From a bacterium (GTDB lineage Bacteria > Hinthialibacterota > Hinthialibacteria > Hinthialibacterales > Hinthialibacteraceae): a stretch of 64,000 nt of DNA. The notes under the pieces were generated by a model that was given only the letters and a program-made list of their open reading frames with translations, was not told where the DNA came from and searched no databases. The DNA lies in NCBI GenBank assembly GCA_016125385.1, contig WGLV01000032.1, positions 1-64,000 on the forward strand. Direction: 5' to 3'. Both the position numbers and the translations under genes were made by a program. Each line of letters begins with the position of its first letter. Position 1 is the first letter of the stretch. Shown here piece by piece: positions 1 to 8,672 of the stretch.

Positions 1-392
1 CAGCCTTTCAAGGCTGGGTACGAAATTCTCGTTTTTTCGTGTCCTTCTGATATTTCGTGTTTTCGTGTTTCAATGAGCGTAATCACAGATGACCTGAATC
101 TCCGTTAAATTGTAGAACTCGCCGAATGACCAAACCTGAATATCCTTTTCATCCCGCTCATTCTGATTCAGGTGAATGCATCTTGCTTGTTTGCTGTTCG
201 CCCCGAATGGGGCGGGTGCTGATAGCCCAGCCTTTCAAGGCTGGGAACGAAATTCTCGTTTTTTCGTGTCCTTCTGATATTTCGTGTTTTCGTGTTTCAA
301 TGAGCGTAATCACAGATGACCTGAATCTCCGTTAAATTGTAGAACTCGCCGAATGACCAAACCTGATTATCCTTTTCATCCCGCTCATTCTG
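1..392. repeat. Tandem direct repeat, two 165-bp copies at a 227-bp period
   Basis: Positions 1-165 recur almost exactly at 228-392, an offset of 227 bp with no length change; the main visible differences are a few single bases. The 62 bp between the copies ends in a two-hairpin element. The window begins inside the first copy, so the array may extend further left. Within each copy sit smaller modules also seen elsewhere in the window: a CCTGAATATCCTT-type stretch (about 135-173 and 362-398) and a run around TTTCGTGTTTTCGTGTTTCA. No credible gene lies here; a 69-codon frame exists but only translates the repeat. This looks like non-coding dispersed-repeat sequence downstream of the ABC-F gene. 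Confidence 0.9.
199..245. repeat. Two-hairpin dispersed repeat element (copy 1)
   Basis: Two adjacent perfect hairpins: CGCCCC-GAAT-GGGGCG (199-214) and CCCAGCCTT-TC-AAGGCTGGG (226-245), joined by GGTGCTGATAG. The same arrangement recurs at 61717-61762, and the second hairpin is also present at the very start of the window. Palindromic intergenic units of this design behave like REP-type elements; no transposase of the REP-associated family is present in the window, so the mobilising enzyme, if any, is elsewhere. Confidence 0.85.
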
Positions 393-419
393 TTGCAGAC
401 AAAACACGCTGGGTATAGT

Positions 420-2249
420 TTACTGAATCCGCTTGAGATCGAAATTTTCAAAAAACGCTTCCAGTTCCTGCCAGCGAGCGTACGCCGATTCCAGTTCGCC
501 TTCCAGTTCGGCGAGACGGTCTTGCGCTTTCACCACGATGTTCGCCTCTTTTTTATAAAACTCCGGCGATGACAGGTCCTGGTTCAAGCGGTTCATCTCG
601 GCTTCCAGCTGCTCGATCGCGGCGGGCAGGCGTTGAACCTCCTGATATTCCTGTTGCAGCCGCCGTTTTTCGTTATAACTCAGCCGTTTTGAATCGCCCG
701 TATCGCGTGGAGCGGATTCCTTGCTGTCGTTTATTTTCTTTTCCGCCGCGTCGTCCGGCGTCTTGCGTTGCGCCAGCCAGTCGTCGTATCCGCCCACGTA
801 TTCCGCCAGCCGCCCCTCTCCCTCCAGCGCGATTACGCTGGTGACGGCGTTATTGAGAAACGCCCGGTCGTGACTCACCAGCAAAACCGTGCCGGGATAC
901 TCCACCAGCAGGCTTTCCAGCAGTTCCAGCGTCTCCATGTCGAGGTCGTTGGTGGGTTCATCAAGCACCAGCATGTTGGATGGATTGGCGAACAACTTCG
1001 CCAGCAGCACGCGGTTGCGCTCGCCGCCTGACAGGATGCGGATCGGAGACCGGGCGCGTTCGGGCGTAAAAAGATAATCGTTCAGGTAACTGTAGATGTG
1101 TTTGGGCTTGCCGTTGATCGAGATGAATTCCGAGCCGCCCCCCACGTTTTCGATGACGTTTTCATCAAACCGCAACTGGCCGCGCAGTTGATCGAAATAG
1201 GCGATCTCCAGTTTGGTCCCGTGCCGCACGCCGCCTTGTTGCGGTTCGAGTTCTTTCAGCAGTACCTTGAGCAGCGTGGTTTTCCCCGCGCCGTTGGGGC
1301 CGATCACGCCGATCTTGTCACCCCGCATGATGGTGGTCGAAAAATCCCGGATGACGGGCTCTCCGCCATATCCAAAAGTGACGCCTTCCGCTTCGATGAC
1401 CAGGTCTCCCGAGTCGGCCGTTTCCTGCATGGTGATTTTCGCTCCGCCGAGGCGCGCGCGCCGCTGTTTCCGCTCGGACCGCATGCGTTCCAGCGCGCGG
1501 ACGCGCCCTTCGTTGCGGGTGCGCCGCGCCTTGGGGCTTCGCCCCAGCCACTCGGTTTCTTCAGCGATTTTTTTATCCTGCTGCCGATGCTGCATTTCTT
1601 CGATGCGCAAGGCGTCTTCCTTGCGGACGAGATAATCCTGGTATCCGCAGTTCCATGCCAGCAGGGCGCCGCGGTCGATCTCGACGATGCGCGTCGCCAG
1701 TCGTTGCAGAAACGCGCGGTCGTGGGTGACGAACACCAGCGAGCCGCGAAAGCGTGAAAGATAATTCTCCAGCCAGCGGATCGATTCGATGTCGAGGTGG
1801 TTGGTCGGCTCGTCCAGAAGCAGAACGTCGGGATCCGACGCCAGCCCTCGCGCCAGCAGCACGCGGCGCTTCCAGCCCGCCGACAGCGTTTCGGCGCGCG
1901 CGTCGCCGTCGAGGCCCAGCTGTGAGATGACGATATCGGTCTGTTGCAGGTGCTTCCAGTCGTCGTCCTTGCCTTTCGCTCCACTCGCGATGACGTCGAA
2001 TACCTTGCCGCTGAGTCCGGTGGGCACGTCCTGGGGCAGGTACGCCGCGCGAACCTCCGGTTTGCGTGATATCTCGCCCCCGTCGATCTGAAACTCGCCC
2101 GCGATCGCTTTCAGAAAGGTCGATTTGCCAGAACCGTTCCGCCCCAGTACGCAGACGCGCTCGTTTTCTTCGAGTTGAAACGAGACGTGGTCGAGCAGCG
2201 GCGGGTCGGTCAGCCGAATGAGTAGATCGTGTACGGAAAGTAAAGCCAT
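420..2249 (-). CDS. uup: ABC-F family ATPase, Uup-like
   Basis: A soluble tandem ABC ATPase of about 609 residues without membrane segments. It has two nucleotide-binding domains, each with a Walker A (GRNGSGKST, GPNGAGKTT), a signature (LSAGW, LSGGE) and an LLLDEPTNHLD or LVLDEPTNDLD Walker B, separated by a charged linker. The C-terminus (about residues 515-609) is a coiled coil rich in E, K, R and L, the feature that separates Uup from EttA-type ABC-F proteins. ABC-F proteins act on ribosomes; Uup has also been linked to precise transposon excision and DNA junction binding. The frame is open back to 2402, but the natural N-terminus MALLSVHDLL begins at 2249; the extra 51 residues are unlike the family. 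The gene follows the exporter operon on the same strand after a 127-bp gap, so it may be cotranscribed. Confidence 0.9.
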   Translation of the reverse strand: MALLSVHDLLIRLTDPPLLDHVSFQLEENERVCVLGRNGSGKSTFLKAIAGEFQIDGGEISRKPEVRAAYLPQDVPTGLSGKVFDVIASGAKGKDDDWKHLQQTDIVISQLGLDGDARAETLSAGWKRRVLLARGLASDPDVLLLDEPTNHLDIESIRWLENYLSRFRGSLVFVTHDRAFLQRLATRIVEIDRGALLAWNCGYQDYLVRKEDALRIEEMQHRQQDKKIAEETEWLGRSPKARRTRNEGRVRALERMRSERKQRRARLGGAKITMQETADSGDLVIEAEGVTFGYGGEPVIRDFSTTIMRGDKIGVIGPNGAGKTTLLKVLLKELEPQQGGVRHGTKLEIAYFDQLRGQLRFDENVIENVGGGSEFISINGKPKHIYSYLNDYLFTPERARSPIRILSGGERNRVLLAKLFANPSNMLVLDEPTNDLDMETLELLESLLVEYPGTVLLVSHDRAFLNNAVTSVIALEGEGRLAEYVGGYDDWLAQRKTPDDAAEKKINDSKESAPRDTGDSKRLSYNEKRRLQQEYQEVQRLPAAIEQLEAEMNRLNQDLSSPEFYKKEANIVVKAQDRLAELEGELESAYARWQELEAFFENFDLKRIQ

Positions 2250-2376
2250 GAAGTTGAAACCGGAGAGAAATAACGATTCGAATTTTCCACGTGGCGATCC
2301 GCGCGGAAACAATAGCATACGTCCGAACCGGGAGAGTTCAATCTCTGACGCATCGCATGCGGGTTGACGGGTTGAT

Positions 2377-3528
2377 TCACCCCGACTGCTTGCGCCGTTC
2401 AAACAGGGGAATGGTAATCGCCAGTACGAGGATGATGTACAGCGTCAGGTACGCGCATTCCTCCATCACGCCGGAAAACGACTTGCCGAATGACATCACG
2501 TCGTGAACCGCCTGCAGCGCCCAGAAGGTCGGCGTAAACATCGCCGCCGTACGCAGGCCGGTTGAAGCGATTTCGATGGGCCACCAGCATCCTCCCAGCG
2601 CCGAAAAGAGCATGGTGACGAGAATGCCGATACTGGTCACCTGCTTCTCATCTCCGCAGAGCGAACCGATCAATACGCTGATTGAGCCGCACAGCAGGGC
2701 GAAACAGAGCAATACCGGCGCCATCGCGGCGGGATGATCGCCCAGCGGAACGCCGAACATCCAGTAACCCACGACGAGTAACAACGCCGCCTGCAGAAGC
2801 GGTTGAATCGTGCGCCCCAAAATCTTGCCGAGAAACACTTCCAGCGAGGAGACGGGTGCGGCGATGATCCGCGCAAGCTGTTTGTTGCTGCGTTCCACCA
2901 CTAATGTCACGCCGCCGTACATGACGCAGTTCATCATCATGAACATGACCAGGTAACCCGGCAGGGTCAGCGCGAAACCAACCGGCGGTGGACGCAACGA
3001 GGGGTGCTCCTGATTCTCGACGCGCATCTGCATCGGTTTTTTCAGTTCTTCGGCGAACCGTTCTTTTGTGCGGTCCGTCCATCGGTTCGTCACCACGTCG
3101 GCCGCCGCCAGCGCGCCGTTATATTTGACCAGAGTACGAACCAGCCGGGTCTGCGCCGAGAGTGAGCTTTCCTGTCCGCCCTTGCCCCTTACGAACTGTA
3201 CGTGCGCCGGCGTGCCTGCAAGCACGTCGGCTGAAAACGTGGCGGGAATCACGATCGAACACGGCCAGTACTGCACGTTGATCTCATCGGTGGCGGCGCG
3301 CACGTCGACGTAGTATCCGTCGGTGCGCAACTCGTCGATCAACAGGCTCGAAAGTTCGTGTTCGTCGTGGTTGATGACCGGAACCCATACCGTCCGGGTC
3401 TGCGGCGAGTTTAATACCGCGGCGAAGAGATAAATGAAGCCGAGCGGCATCAATCCCCACCACACCGGCAGCATCCGGTCTTTGAACATGCGGCGAAGGT
3501 CGTTCAGTGCGATGCGGAGCACGTTCAT
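2377..3528 (-). CDS. ABC-2 type transporter permease (full length)
   Basis: 383-residue membrane subunit of an ABC-2 exporter. There is one transmembrane helix near the N-terminus (about 22-42), a large extracytoplasmic domain of about 170 residues, then five hydrophobic segments in the C-terminal half (from PGYLVMFMMMNCVMYGG onward), the usual ABC2_membrane_3 layout also seen in YbhS/YhgE-type proteins. Its start overlaps the stop of the previous gene by 4 bp, so it is the last of a translationally coupled four-gene operon. It probably pairs with the split permease encoded upstream to form a heterodimeric pore driven by the ATPase at 4804-5730. The substrate cannot be told from sequence; drugs, lipids or cell-surface glycans are the usual candidates for this class. 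Confidence 0.88.
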   Translation of the reverse strand: MNVLRIALNDLRRMFKDRMLPVWWGLMPLGFIYLFAAVLNSPQTRTVWVPVINHDEHELSSLLIDELRTDGYYVDVRAATDEINVQYWPCSIVIPATFSADVLAGTPAHVQFVRGKGGQESSLSAQTRLVRTLVKYNGALAAADVVTNRWTDRTKERFAEELKKPMQMRVENQEHPSLRPPPVGFALTLPGYLVMFMMMNCVMYGGVTLVVERSNKQLARIIAAPVSSLEVFLGKILGRTIQPLLQAALLLVVGYWMFGVPLGDHPAAMAPVLLCFALLCGSISVLIGSLCGDEKQVTSIGILVTMLFSALGGCWWPIEIASTGLRTAAMFTPTFWALQAVHDVMSFGKSFSGVMEECAYLTLYIILVLAITIPLFERRKQSG

Positions 3529-4139
3529 ACGATTCCGCCTCGCTCAAACCGCCGGGTGTTCAGATAAAAACCCAGTCCCGTCATGACCGCCCCCGCGCTG
3601 AATAGCAGCGCGAGTTCCTGGGCGTATTTCGTGACGGGGTCACCCTCCATAACGCCCTGCAGACAGAGAATGCCCCAACGGATGATGGTCCAGTAACCGA
3701 TGTCGCGCAGAAACGGCGGCATCTCCTGATAAGGGAAAAACGCGCCGCCCAGAAACGAGGAGATCATGATAAACAGGATGATGATGGCGTCCGCGGCGTT
3801 TTTCGATTTCATGAGGGCGTGAATCACCGCCAGAACGCCCGTGATGCAGAGATTGCATGCCCCCGTGACGACGATCAACATGACGAGGTTTCCCCAGTGA
3901 ATGCCGAACGCGACCGTCGTAAACACGACCAGCATCGCTTCGATAATGTAACACAGCAGAAAACTGCGCGCGATTTTCGAGATCACGATCTGGCTCAGCG
4001 TGATCGGCGCCGACGCCATGCGCATCAGCGTTTTCCGCATGCGTTCCTGATTGATGTCGTCCATCGAGGTTTGCGCGATGAAAAACAGCCACATCAACAT
4101 CGTGCCGGGAAACATATATAGAAAGATGTCCTGATTCAT
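3525..4139 (-). CDS. ABC-2 permease, C-terminal half
   Basis: 204 residues with about five hydrophobic helices (starting at FPGTMLMWLFFIAQT and ending near LFSAGAVMTGLGFYL). It corresponds to the C-terminal transmembrane half of an ABC-2 permease and matches the second half of the intact paralogue at 2377-3528. It lacks the N-terminal helix and extracellular domain, which are encoded by the gene immediately upstream (4136-4807). The two are joined by a TGA/ATG overlap (ATGA) in a different frame. Seen: both halves keep ordinary codon use and clean ends. Inferred: they assemble post-translationally, or a -1/+1 frameshift makes a full-length chain. It is less likely to be a recent frameshift mutation, because all four operon junctions share the same ATGA overlap. 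Confidence 0.85.
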   Translation of the reverse strand: MNQDIFLYMFPGTMLMWLFFIAQTSMDDINQERMRKTLMRMASAPITLSQIVISKIARSFLLCYIIEAMLVVFTTVAFGIHWGNLVMLIVVTGACNLCITGVLAVIHALMKSKNAADAIIILFIMISSFLGGAFFPYQEMPPFLRDIGYWTIIRWGILCLQGVMEGDPVTKYAQELALLFSAGAVMTGLGFYLNTRRFERGGIV

Positions 4140-4807
4140 CCCGCGCCTCCCGCCGCTGCCGGGGTGAGGCTGGCGATGAAATCGGCGGCTTTTACCGTAT
4201 CCATTTGCACCAGCGGCGGAAAGAAATACGTCTCAACCGCCTCCATTTTCTGCATGCCCCGGTACACCAGCATCGCCGTCCCCCAACTGGAGGGCATCTG
4301 GTCCTGATCGAACAGATCGATGGCTTGACGAATCTCCGGCCCGGCGAAAGTTAACACTTCCGAAACGCCCACCGCGAGAATGTCGGTCCCCTGTTCGATC
4401 ACCTTGGGTAAAAGCTGCTGCGCGGGATTCTTATAGAGCGGAATAATCACGTCTTTTCCGTCGAGCAGATCGTCCGTCATGTTTTCAGGCATGACGACCA
4501 TCGCCGAAACTTTGCGCTTTTCCAGCAGCAGAATTCCCTCATCCACCGAATCGACGAAATGAAACGACAAGTGACCGCGCGCTTCATTGGATGAATCGCT
4601 CGAACTCATCATGTCCGAAAAAAATCCCTCATCCTGATCCAGCACCGCAACGTCGATATGAATGTCCGGCTCATCGCCTTGCGAACCGAAGGCGATCGAG
4701 ATCAGCCAGACGAGTACGATGGGGATGCACGTCATGATCAGCGTCCCCCAGGGCCGCTTCACGTCGCGCCACAGATCCTTGGCGATCATCGAGAAGATCA
4801 CGTTCAA
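4136..4807 (-). CDS. ABC-2 permease, N-terminal half
   Basis: 223 residues: one N-terminal transmembrane helix (about 20-40, TLIMTCIPIVLVWLISIAF) followed by a soluble extracytoplasmic domain of about 180 residues, ending in a Gly/Ala-rich tail. This is the front half of an ABC2_membrane_3 permease; the rear half is the next gene. The extracytoplasmic part resembles that of the full-length paralogue downstream (a VLDQDEGFFS-type strand-helix start and a VVMPENM motif like the paralogue's IVIPATFS). Start and stop both overlap neighbours by 4 bp, so translation should be tightly coupled to the ATPase gene and to the C-terminal half. Confidence 0.83.
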   Translation of the reverse strand: MNVIFSMIAKDLWRDVKRPWGTLIMTCIPIVLVWLISIAFGSQGDEPDIHIDVAVLDQDEGFFSDMMSSSDSSNEARGHLSFHFVDSVDEGILLLEKRKVSAMVVMPENMTDDLLDGKDVIIPLYKNPAQQLLPKVIEQGTDILAVGVSEVLTFAGPEIRQAIDLFDQDQMPSSWGTAMLVYRGMQKMEAVETYFFPPLVQMDTVKAADFIASLTPAAAGGAG

Positions 4808-5730
4808 TCGCGTAACTCTCTTCCCGTCAGTTTTAGAAATACGCTTTCCAGGCTGGGTTTCTGCAGGCTGAAGTCGTCGAACGAAATCCCGCCCTCCGAA
4901 AGCCGCAACACGATCTGCGACAGATGAATCCCGTCGTTGGGCAGCACGAACTTCGCGGCGCCGTCGCTCAGGCTGAGATAATTGACCTCCACGCCTTCCA
5001 GCGCGGCGCGAAACGCCTCGGCGTTGAACGTTCCATGAACCGACGCCACCTCGCCGTCGCCCGCTTCGCGCGCCAGTTCATCCAGACCGCCGATTTTCAA
5101 AATGCGGCCGTGATCCATAATCGCGATCCGCTCGCACAGCGTTTCGGCTTCTTCCAGATGATGGGTGGTGAAGAGAATGCTGACGCCTTCGCGCGCGATC
5201 TCACGGATGATCTCCATGATGTTGTTGCGCGCCTGTGGATCGATGCCGACCGTGGGCTCATCCAGAAGGACGACTTTGGGGTGATGGATCATGCCCGCCG
5301 CCAGATTCAGCCGGCGTTTCATTCCGCCTGAGTACGTGCTCACCGCGTGGTTCGCCCGTTCGGTGAGTCCGACCCGGTCGAGCCACATGTCGATATTGGC
5401 TTTCAGTTCCTTTGAGGTGAGGCCATATAACCCGCCCCAGAAGCGCAGGTTTTCCCGCCCGGTCAGTTCTTCGTACAGGGCGATGTCTTGTGGAACCAGC
5501 CCCAGGATGCGCTTCGCCGCTTTGGGCTGTTCCCATACGTCAAAATCATCAATGAGAATCCGGCCCTGATCGGGGCGCAACAGGCCCGAGATCATCGACA
5601 GCGTCGTCGTTTTTCCCGCCCCGTTCGGGCCAAGAAAACCAAACAACTCGCCAGTGGGCGTTTCAAATGAAATGCCGTCCACCGCGTGTAATTCACCGTA
5701 ACGTTTGTGCAGATTATCAACCCGAATCAT
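4804..5730 (-). CDS. ABC transporter ATP-binding protein of ABC-2 exporter
   Basis: 308-residue ATPase that powers the ABC-2 exporter. Visible motifs are Walker A GPNGAGKTT, Q-loop (VPQDIALYEELT), signature YSGGMKRR, Walker B VVLLDEPTVGID and an H-loop in LFTTHHLEEAE. After the nucleotide-binding domain (about 1-220) comes a roughly 85-residue C-terminal extension of the DUF4162 type, common in YhaQ/NatA-like exporters. The frame is open to 5811, but ATG at 5730 gives the family N-terminus MIRVDNLHKRYGE and has a GAGGGG ribosome-binding site 5 bases upstream; the longer N-terminus is not conserved in type. It is the first gene of the operon ATPase - permease N half - permease C half - permease, with each junction overlapping by 4 bp. 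Confidence 0.92.
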   Translation of the reverse strand: MIRVDNLHKRYGELHAVDGISFETPTGELFGFLGPNGAGKTTTLSMISGLLRPDQGRILIDDFDVWEQPKAAKRILGLVPQDIALYEELTGRENLRFWGGLYGLTSKELKANIDMWLDRVGLTERANHAVSTYSGGMKRRLNLAAGMIHHPKVVLLDEPTVGIDPQARNNIMEIIREIAREGVSILFTTHHLEEAETLCERIAIMDHGRILKIGGLDELAREAGDGEVASVHGTFNAEAFRAALEGVEVNYLSLSDGAAKFVLPNDGIHLSQIVLRLSEGGISFDDFSLQKPSLESVFLKLTGRELRD

Positions 5731-6103
5731 GCTACCCCTCGCTTGAAGGCGGACCTGCGTTGCAATAAACAGCGAAAAAACAGAGAAATACCTCAGAATA
5801 TACGAACCCAATCCGGGTAATATTCAAAAAGATCGTTATTTTCTTTTCTTGCCGGGTAAAATAGGGGAATCGTCGCTCCCACCCATCCGCCGTAATCGCG
5901 CTATTCAATCACACCGGATACGAAAAGGGCAGGGCGCCAACATGCGATAGAACAGCGGAGAGCGGGATTTTTCGAAATCTTTGATCCTGATTATGGATTT
6001 TCACCGGTTCTGAGTATAATCTTCCAATTTCTCGCCGCCTCCAACTCATTCGGACGCCTCCGGGTGATCGTGATGTTTCAGGATGCCGCGGCCTTGAGTA
6101 GGT
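5731..6103. other. Divergent intergenic region between exporter operon and ATP-grasp cluster
   Basis: 373 bp with no credible gene. It should contain the promoters of both divergent operons. On the plus strand a perfect TATAAT lies at 6015-6020, about 85 bases before the ATG at 6104, but no good -35 box sits 16-18 bases upstream. On the minus strand an AT-rich stretch at 5800-5860 could hold the exporter promoter; no hexamer pair stands out. No hairpin terminator or riboswitch-like fold was recognised. Confidence 0.6.
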
Positions 6104-8659
6104 ATGAGCCTGACGCGCATTAATGACCTGTCTTCGCTGTCCGAGACGGCGTACGCGGCCCAAACCAGCGGCTATGACGAGTGGTTTGACGCGGAAGGAG
6201 AGTTGCGGCCCGATTATCGCCCGCTTGCGGAGGCGATCGCGGGGCTTGGCAAAGACCGCCTGAACGCCGTGTGGGAACGCGCGCGCCTTCAGTTGTTTGA
6301 AAACGGCGTCACTTACAATATCTATCGTGAAGGTCAGGAACTCCGCCGGCCCTGGAGCCTCGACCCCCTGCCCATCGTATTTTCTGAAGACCATTGGCGA
6401 ACCCTCGAACAGGGCCTGCTTCAACGCGCCCAGATCCTGAACCTCCTGCTCGCTGACGTCTACGGTCCTCAACGCCTTCTGCGTGAGCGCATCCTGCCCG
6501 TTGAATTGATCTTCGCCAATCCGGGTTTTTTACGGTCGTGCGCCGGGTTCAATCCAACCCGCGGCATCTGGCTTCATCGCTACGCGGTCGACCTCGGCCG
6601 AAGCGTGGAGGGGCAATGGCTGGCGATCTCCGACCGCACTCAGGCGCCGGCGGGATCGGGGTTCGCACTCGAAAACCGCATTGTCACCCATCGCCTGTAT
6701 CCCCAGGTCCTGCGTGAATCGAATGTTCGCCGACTGGCGGAATTCTTTAAACGATACCTGAACACGCTGGTTGAGTTGCTTCCGCCCGCTCGTCAGGAAG
6801 AACCCCATATCGTTCTGCTGGGGCCAGGTTCCGAGCATGAAGCCTATTTCGAACACTCCTATCTGGCCAAATATCTGGGGCTGAATCTCGTCGAGGACGC
6901 CGATCTGACCGTCCGCGACGAAATCGTCTATCTCAAGACCCTTGAAGGGCTGGTTCAGGTTGATGCCATCATCCGCCGGGTTGAGGATTGGACCTGTGAC
7001 CCTCTCTGGATGAACGACCGCTCCAATTCCGGCATTCCCGGGCTGACGCAGGCGGCCCGCGCGGGCAAGGTGCTGATCGCCAACGCGTTGGGCAGCGGCG
7101 TATTGGAAACCCCGGCGCTTTTGCCTTATCTGCCCGAGTTGTGCCGCTTCTTTCTCGCACAGGAACCGCGCATCCCGTCCGTCCGGACATGGTGGTGCGG
7201 CGACCCCGATTCACTGCGGTTCGTCCTGTCCCGCTTCGACTCGCTGATCATTAAATCGGCGTTCCCCATGCGAACGTTTGAAACCGTTTTCGCCTCCGAT
7301 CTCGATTCAGCCAGCCGTGAAGAACTCAAACTGCGTATTCAGGCCGCCCCGCATACCTTTATCGCTCAGGAAAAACTCAACCTTTCCACCGCGCCCGTCT
7401 GGGACGGCTCGTCGCTCCAGCCTCATCACCTGATGCTGCGTGCTCACGTGGTCGCACGGCCCGACGGTTCGTATGCCGCGATGGCGGGCGGCTTCACCCG
7501 CGTCGCCCCGATCAGCGGCTCTCTGTCGGTGACGCAGAAGCGTGGAGGGGCCTGTAAAGATACCTGGGTCGTATCGACCCGCCCGGTTGAGCAGATTTCC
7601 CTGTTGCCGAAAAGCGGTGAACCGCTCGAATTACGCCGTGCGCCTCGCAACCTGCCCAGCCGGCTCGCCGACAACCTGTTCTGGATGAGCCGCTACCTGG
7701 AACGCGCCGAGGCCGATCTGCGTCTGGTGCGCATGCTGCTGACCCGCTTCACCGATTTGCTTGAATTCACCGAAAACGCCGAGATGCAGATCCTCGCCGG
7801 TCTGATATCGGAACAATTCAACGTTCCGCTGCCCAGCGAGAATCCGCATCAGGAAGGCATTAACGCCGATCAGATGCACGCCTTTCTCTACCAGTTGATC
7901 GATCTTGAAGGAGCCGATCGGAACATCCGTACCACTCTTGGCCGCCTGCGCGCGCTGACCTGGAAGGTCCGCGACCGTATCTCCAGCGACGCATGGCGCA
8001 TCCTGACCGTGCTCGATCGGGACGCCCGCTATGCACCCCAAAACAATCGCCTCTCATTAAACGACTGGCAGGATCGCATCAACCGCATGCTGACCGGACT
8101 GGCGGCGTTCAGTGGTCTTGAGATGGAAAGCATGACGCGCGCCACCGGCTGGCGCTTTCTCGATATGGGACGGCGTCTTGAACGCGCCATGTCCATTCTG
8201 GAGCTGGTCCGGCGTTCGATTACCGATCTCCGCGCCGATGAGGCGATCCTGCTGAAACTCATTCTGGAGATGTTAGACTCCGCCATGACCTATCGTTCGC
8301 GCTACGTGGATGAAATCCAGACCGGCGCCGTGGTCGACCTGATCGTTCTCGATGAAACCAATCCGCGCTCTGTCGCGTTTCAGGTAGAGGCTCTCGCCGG
8401 GCATGCCGCCATGATCCCGCGTAATATCAACCAGGCGGTCCGTTCGCGGGAGGAACGCCTCGCGTTATCCGCCCTCAATCGCCTTCGCATGGTGGAGGTG
8501 TATGATATATGTGAGATCGATCCGGATGGACGACGTGAAAAACTGGAGGATTTCTGTACCAGCGTCGGCGATGAATTGTCTTCATTTTCCGATACGTTAT
8601 CGCTGGCGTATTTCAGTCACGCCGAAGAACTGCGGTTGATGTCGAAACAGAAGAGTTGA
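6104..8659 (+). CDS. Circularly permuted ATP-grasp / alpha-E fusion protein
   Basis: 851 residues. The first ~510 residues match the circularly permuted type 2 ATP-grasp family (DUF404/DUF407), and the last ~330 match the alpha-E helical domain (DUF403), starting at LPSRLADNLFWMSRYLERAEADLRLVRML. These proteins are predicted peptide or amide ligases working with neighbouring transglutaminase-like enzymes; the product is not established. Several ATP-grasp blocks are kept (RGIWLHRYAVDL, GPGSEHEAYFEHSYLA, GGFTRVAP, GGACKDTWVVS). However, the glycine-rich loop seen in the second ATP-grasp of the cluster (ANESGGYGMLVG) is replaced here by SAFPMRTFETVFAS. This may be a subfamily trait, and may mean altered or lost ATP binding. 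The gene starts the cluster and is followed 13 bp later by the transglutaminase gene. Confidence 0.9.
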   Translation: MSLTRINDLSSLSETAYAAQTSGYDEWFDAEGELRPDYRPLAEAIAGLGKDRLNAVWERARLQLFENGVTYNIYREGQELRRPWSLDPLPIVFSEDHWRTLEQGLLQRAQILNLLLADVYGPQRLLRERILPVELIFANPGFLRSCAGFNPTRGIWLHRYAVDLGRSVEGQWLAISDRTQAPAGSGFALENRIVTHRLYPQVLRESNVRRLAEFFKRYLNTLVELLPPARQEEPHIVLLGPGSEHEAYFEHSYLAKYLGLNLVEDADLTVRDEIVYLKTLEGLVQVDAIIRRVEDWTCDPLWMNDRSNSGIPGLTQAARAGKVLIANALGSGVLETPALLPYLPELCRFFLAQEPRIPSVRTWWCGDPDSLRFVLSRFDSLIIKSAFPMRTFETVFASDLDSASREELKLRIQAAPHTFIAQEKLNLSTAPVWDGSSLQPHHLMLRAHVVARPDGSYAAMAGGFTRVAPISGSLSVTQKRGGACKDTWVVSTRPVEQISLLPKSGEPLELRRAPRNLPSRLADNLFWMSRYLERAEADLRLVRMLLTRFTDLLEFTENAEMQILAGLISEQFNVPLPSENPHQEGINADQMHAFLYQLIDLEGADRNIRTTLGRLRALTWKVRDRISSDAWRILTVLDRDARYAPQNNRLSLNDWQDRINRMLTGLAAFSGLEMESMTRATGWRFLDMGRRLERAMSILELVRRSITDLRADEAILLKLILEMLDSAMTYRSRYVDEIQTGAVVDLIVLDETNPRSVAFQVEALAGHAAMIPRNINQAVRSREERLALSALNRLRMVEVYDICEIDPDGRREKLEDFCTSVGDELSSFSDTLSLAYFSHAEELRLMSKQKS

Positions 8660-8672
8660 CGCGGGGCGCGCG

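Noticed and set aside
1-392. CRISPR-like array at the left end
   Set aside because: Only two copies, 165 bp each, with a 62-bp interval and no cas genes; it is a simple tandem repeat.
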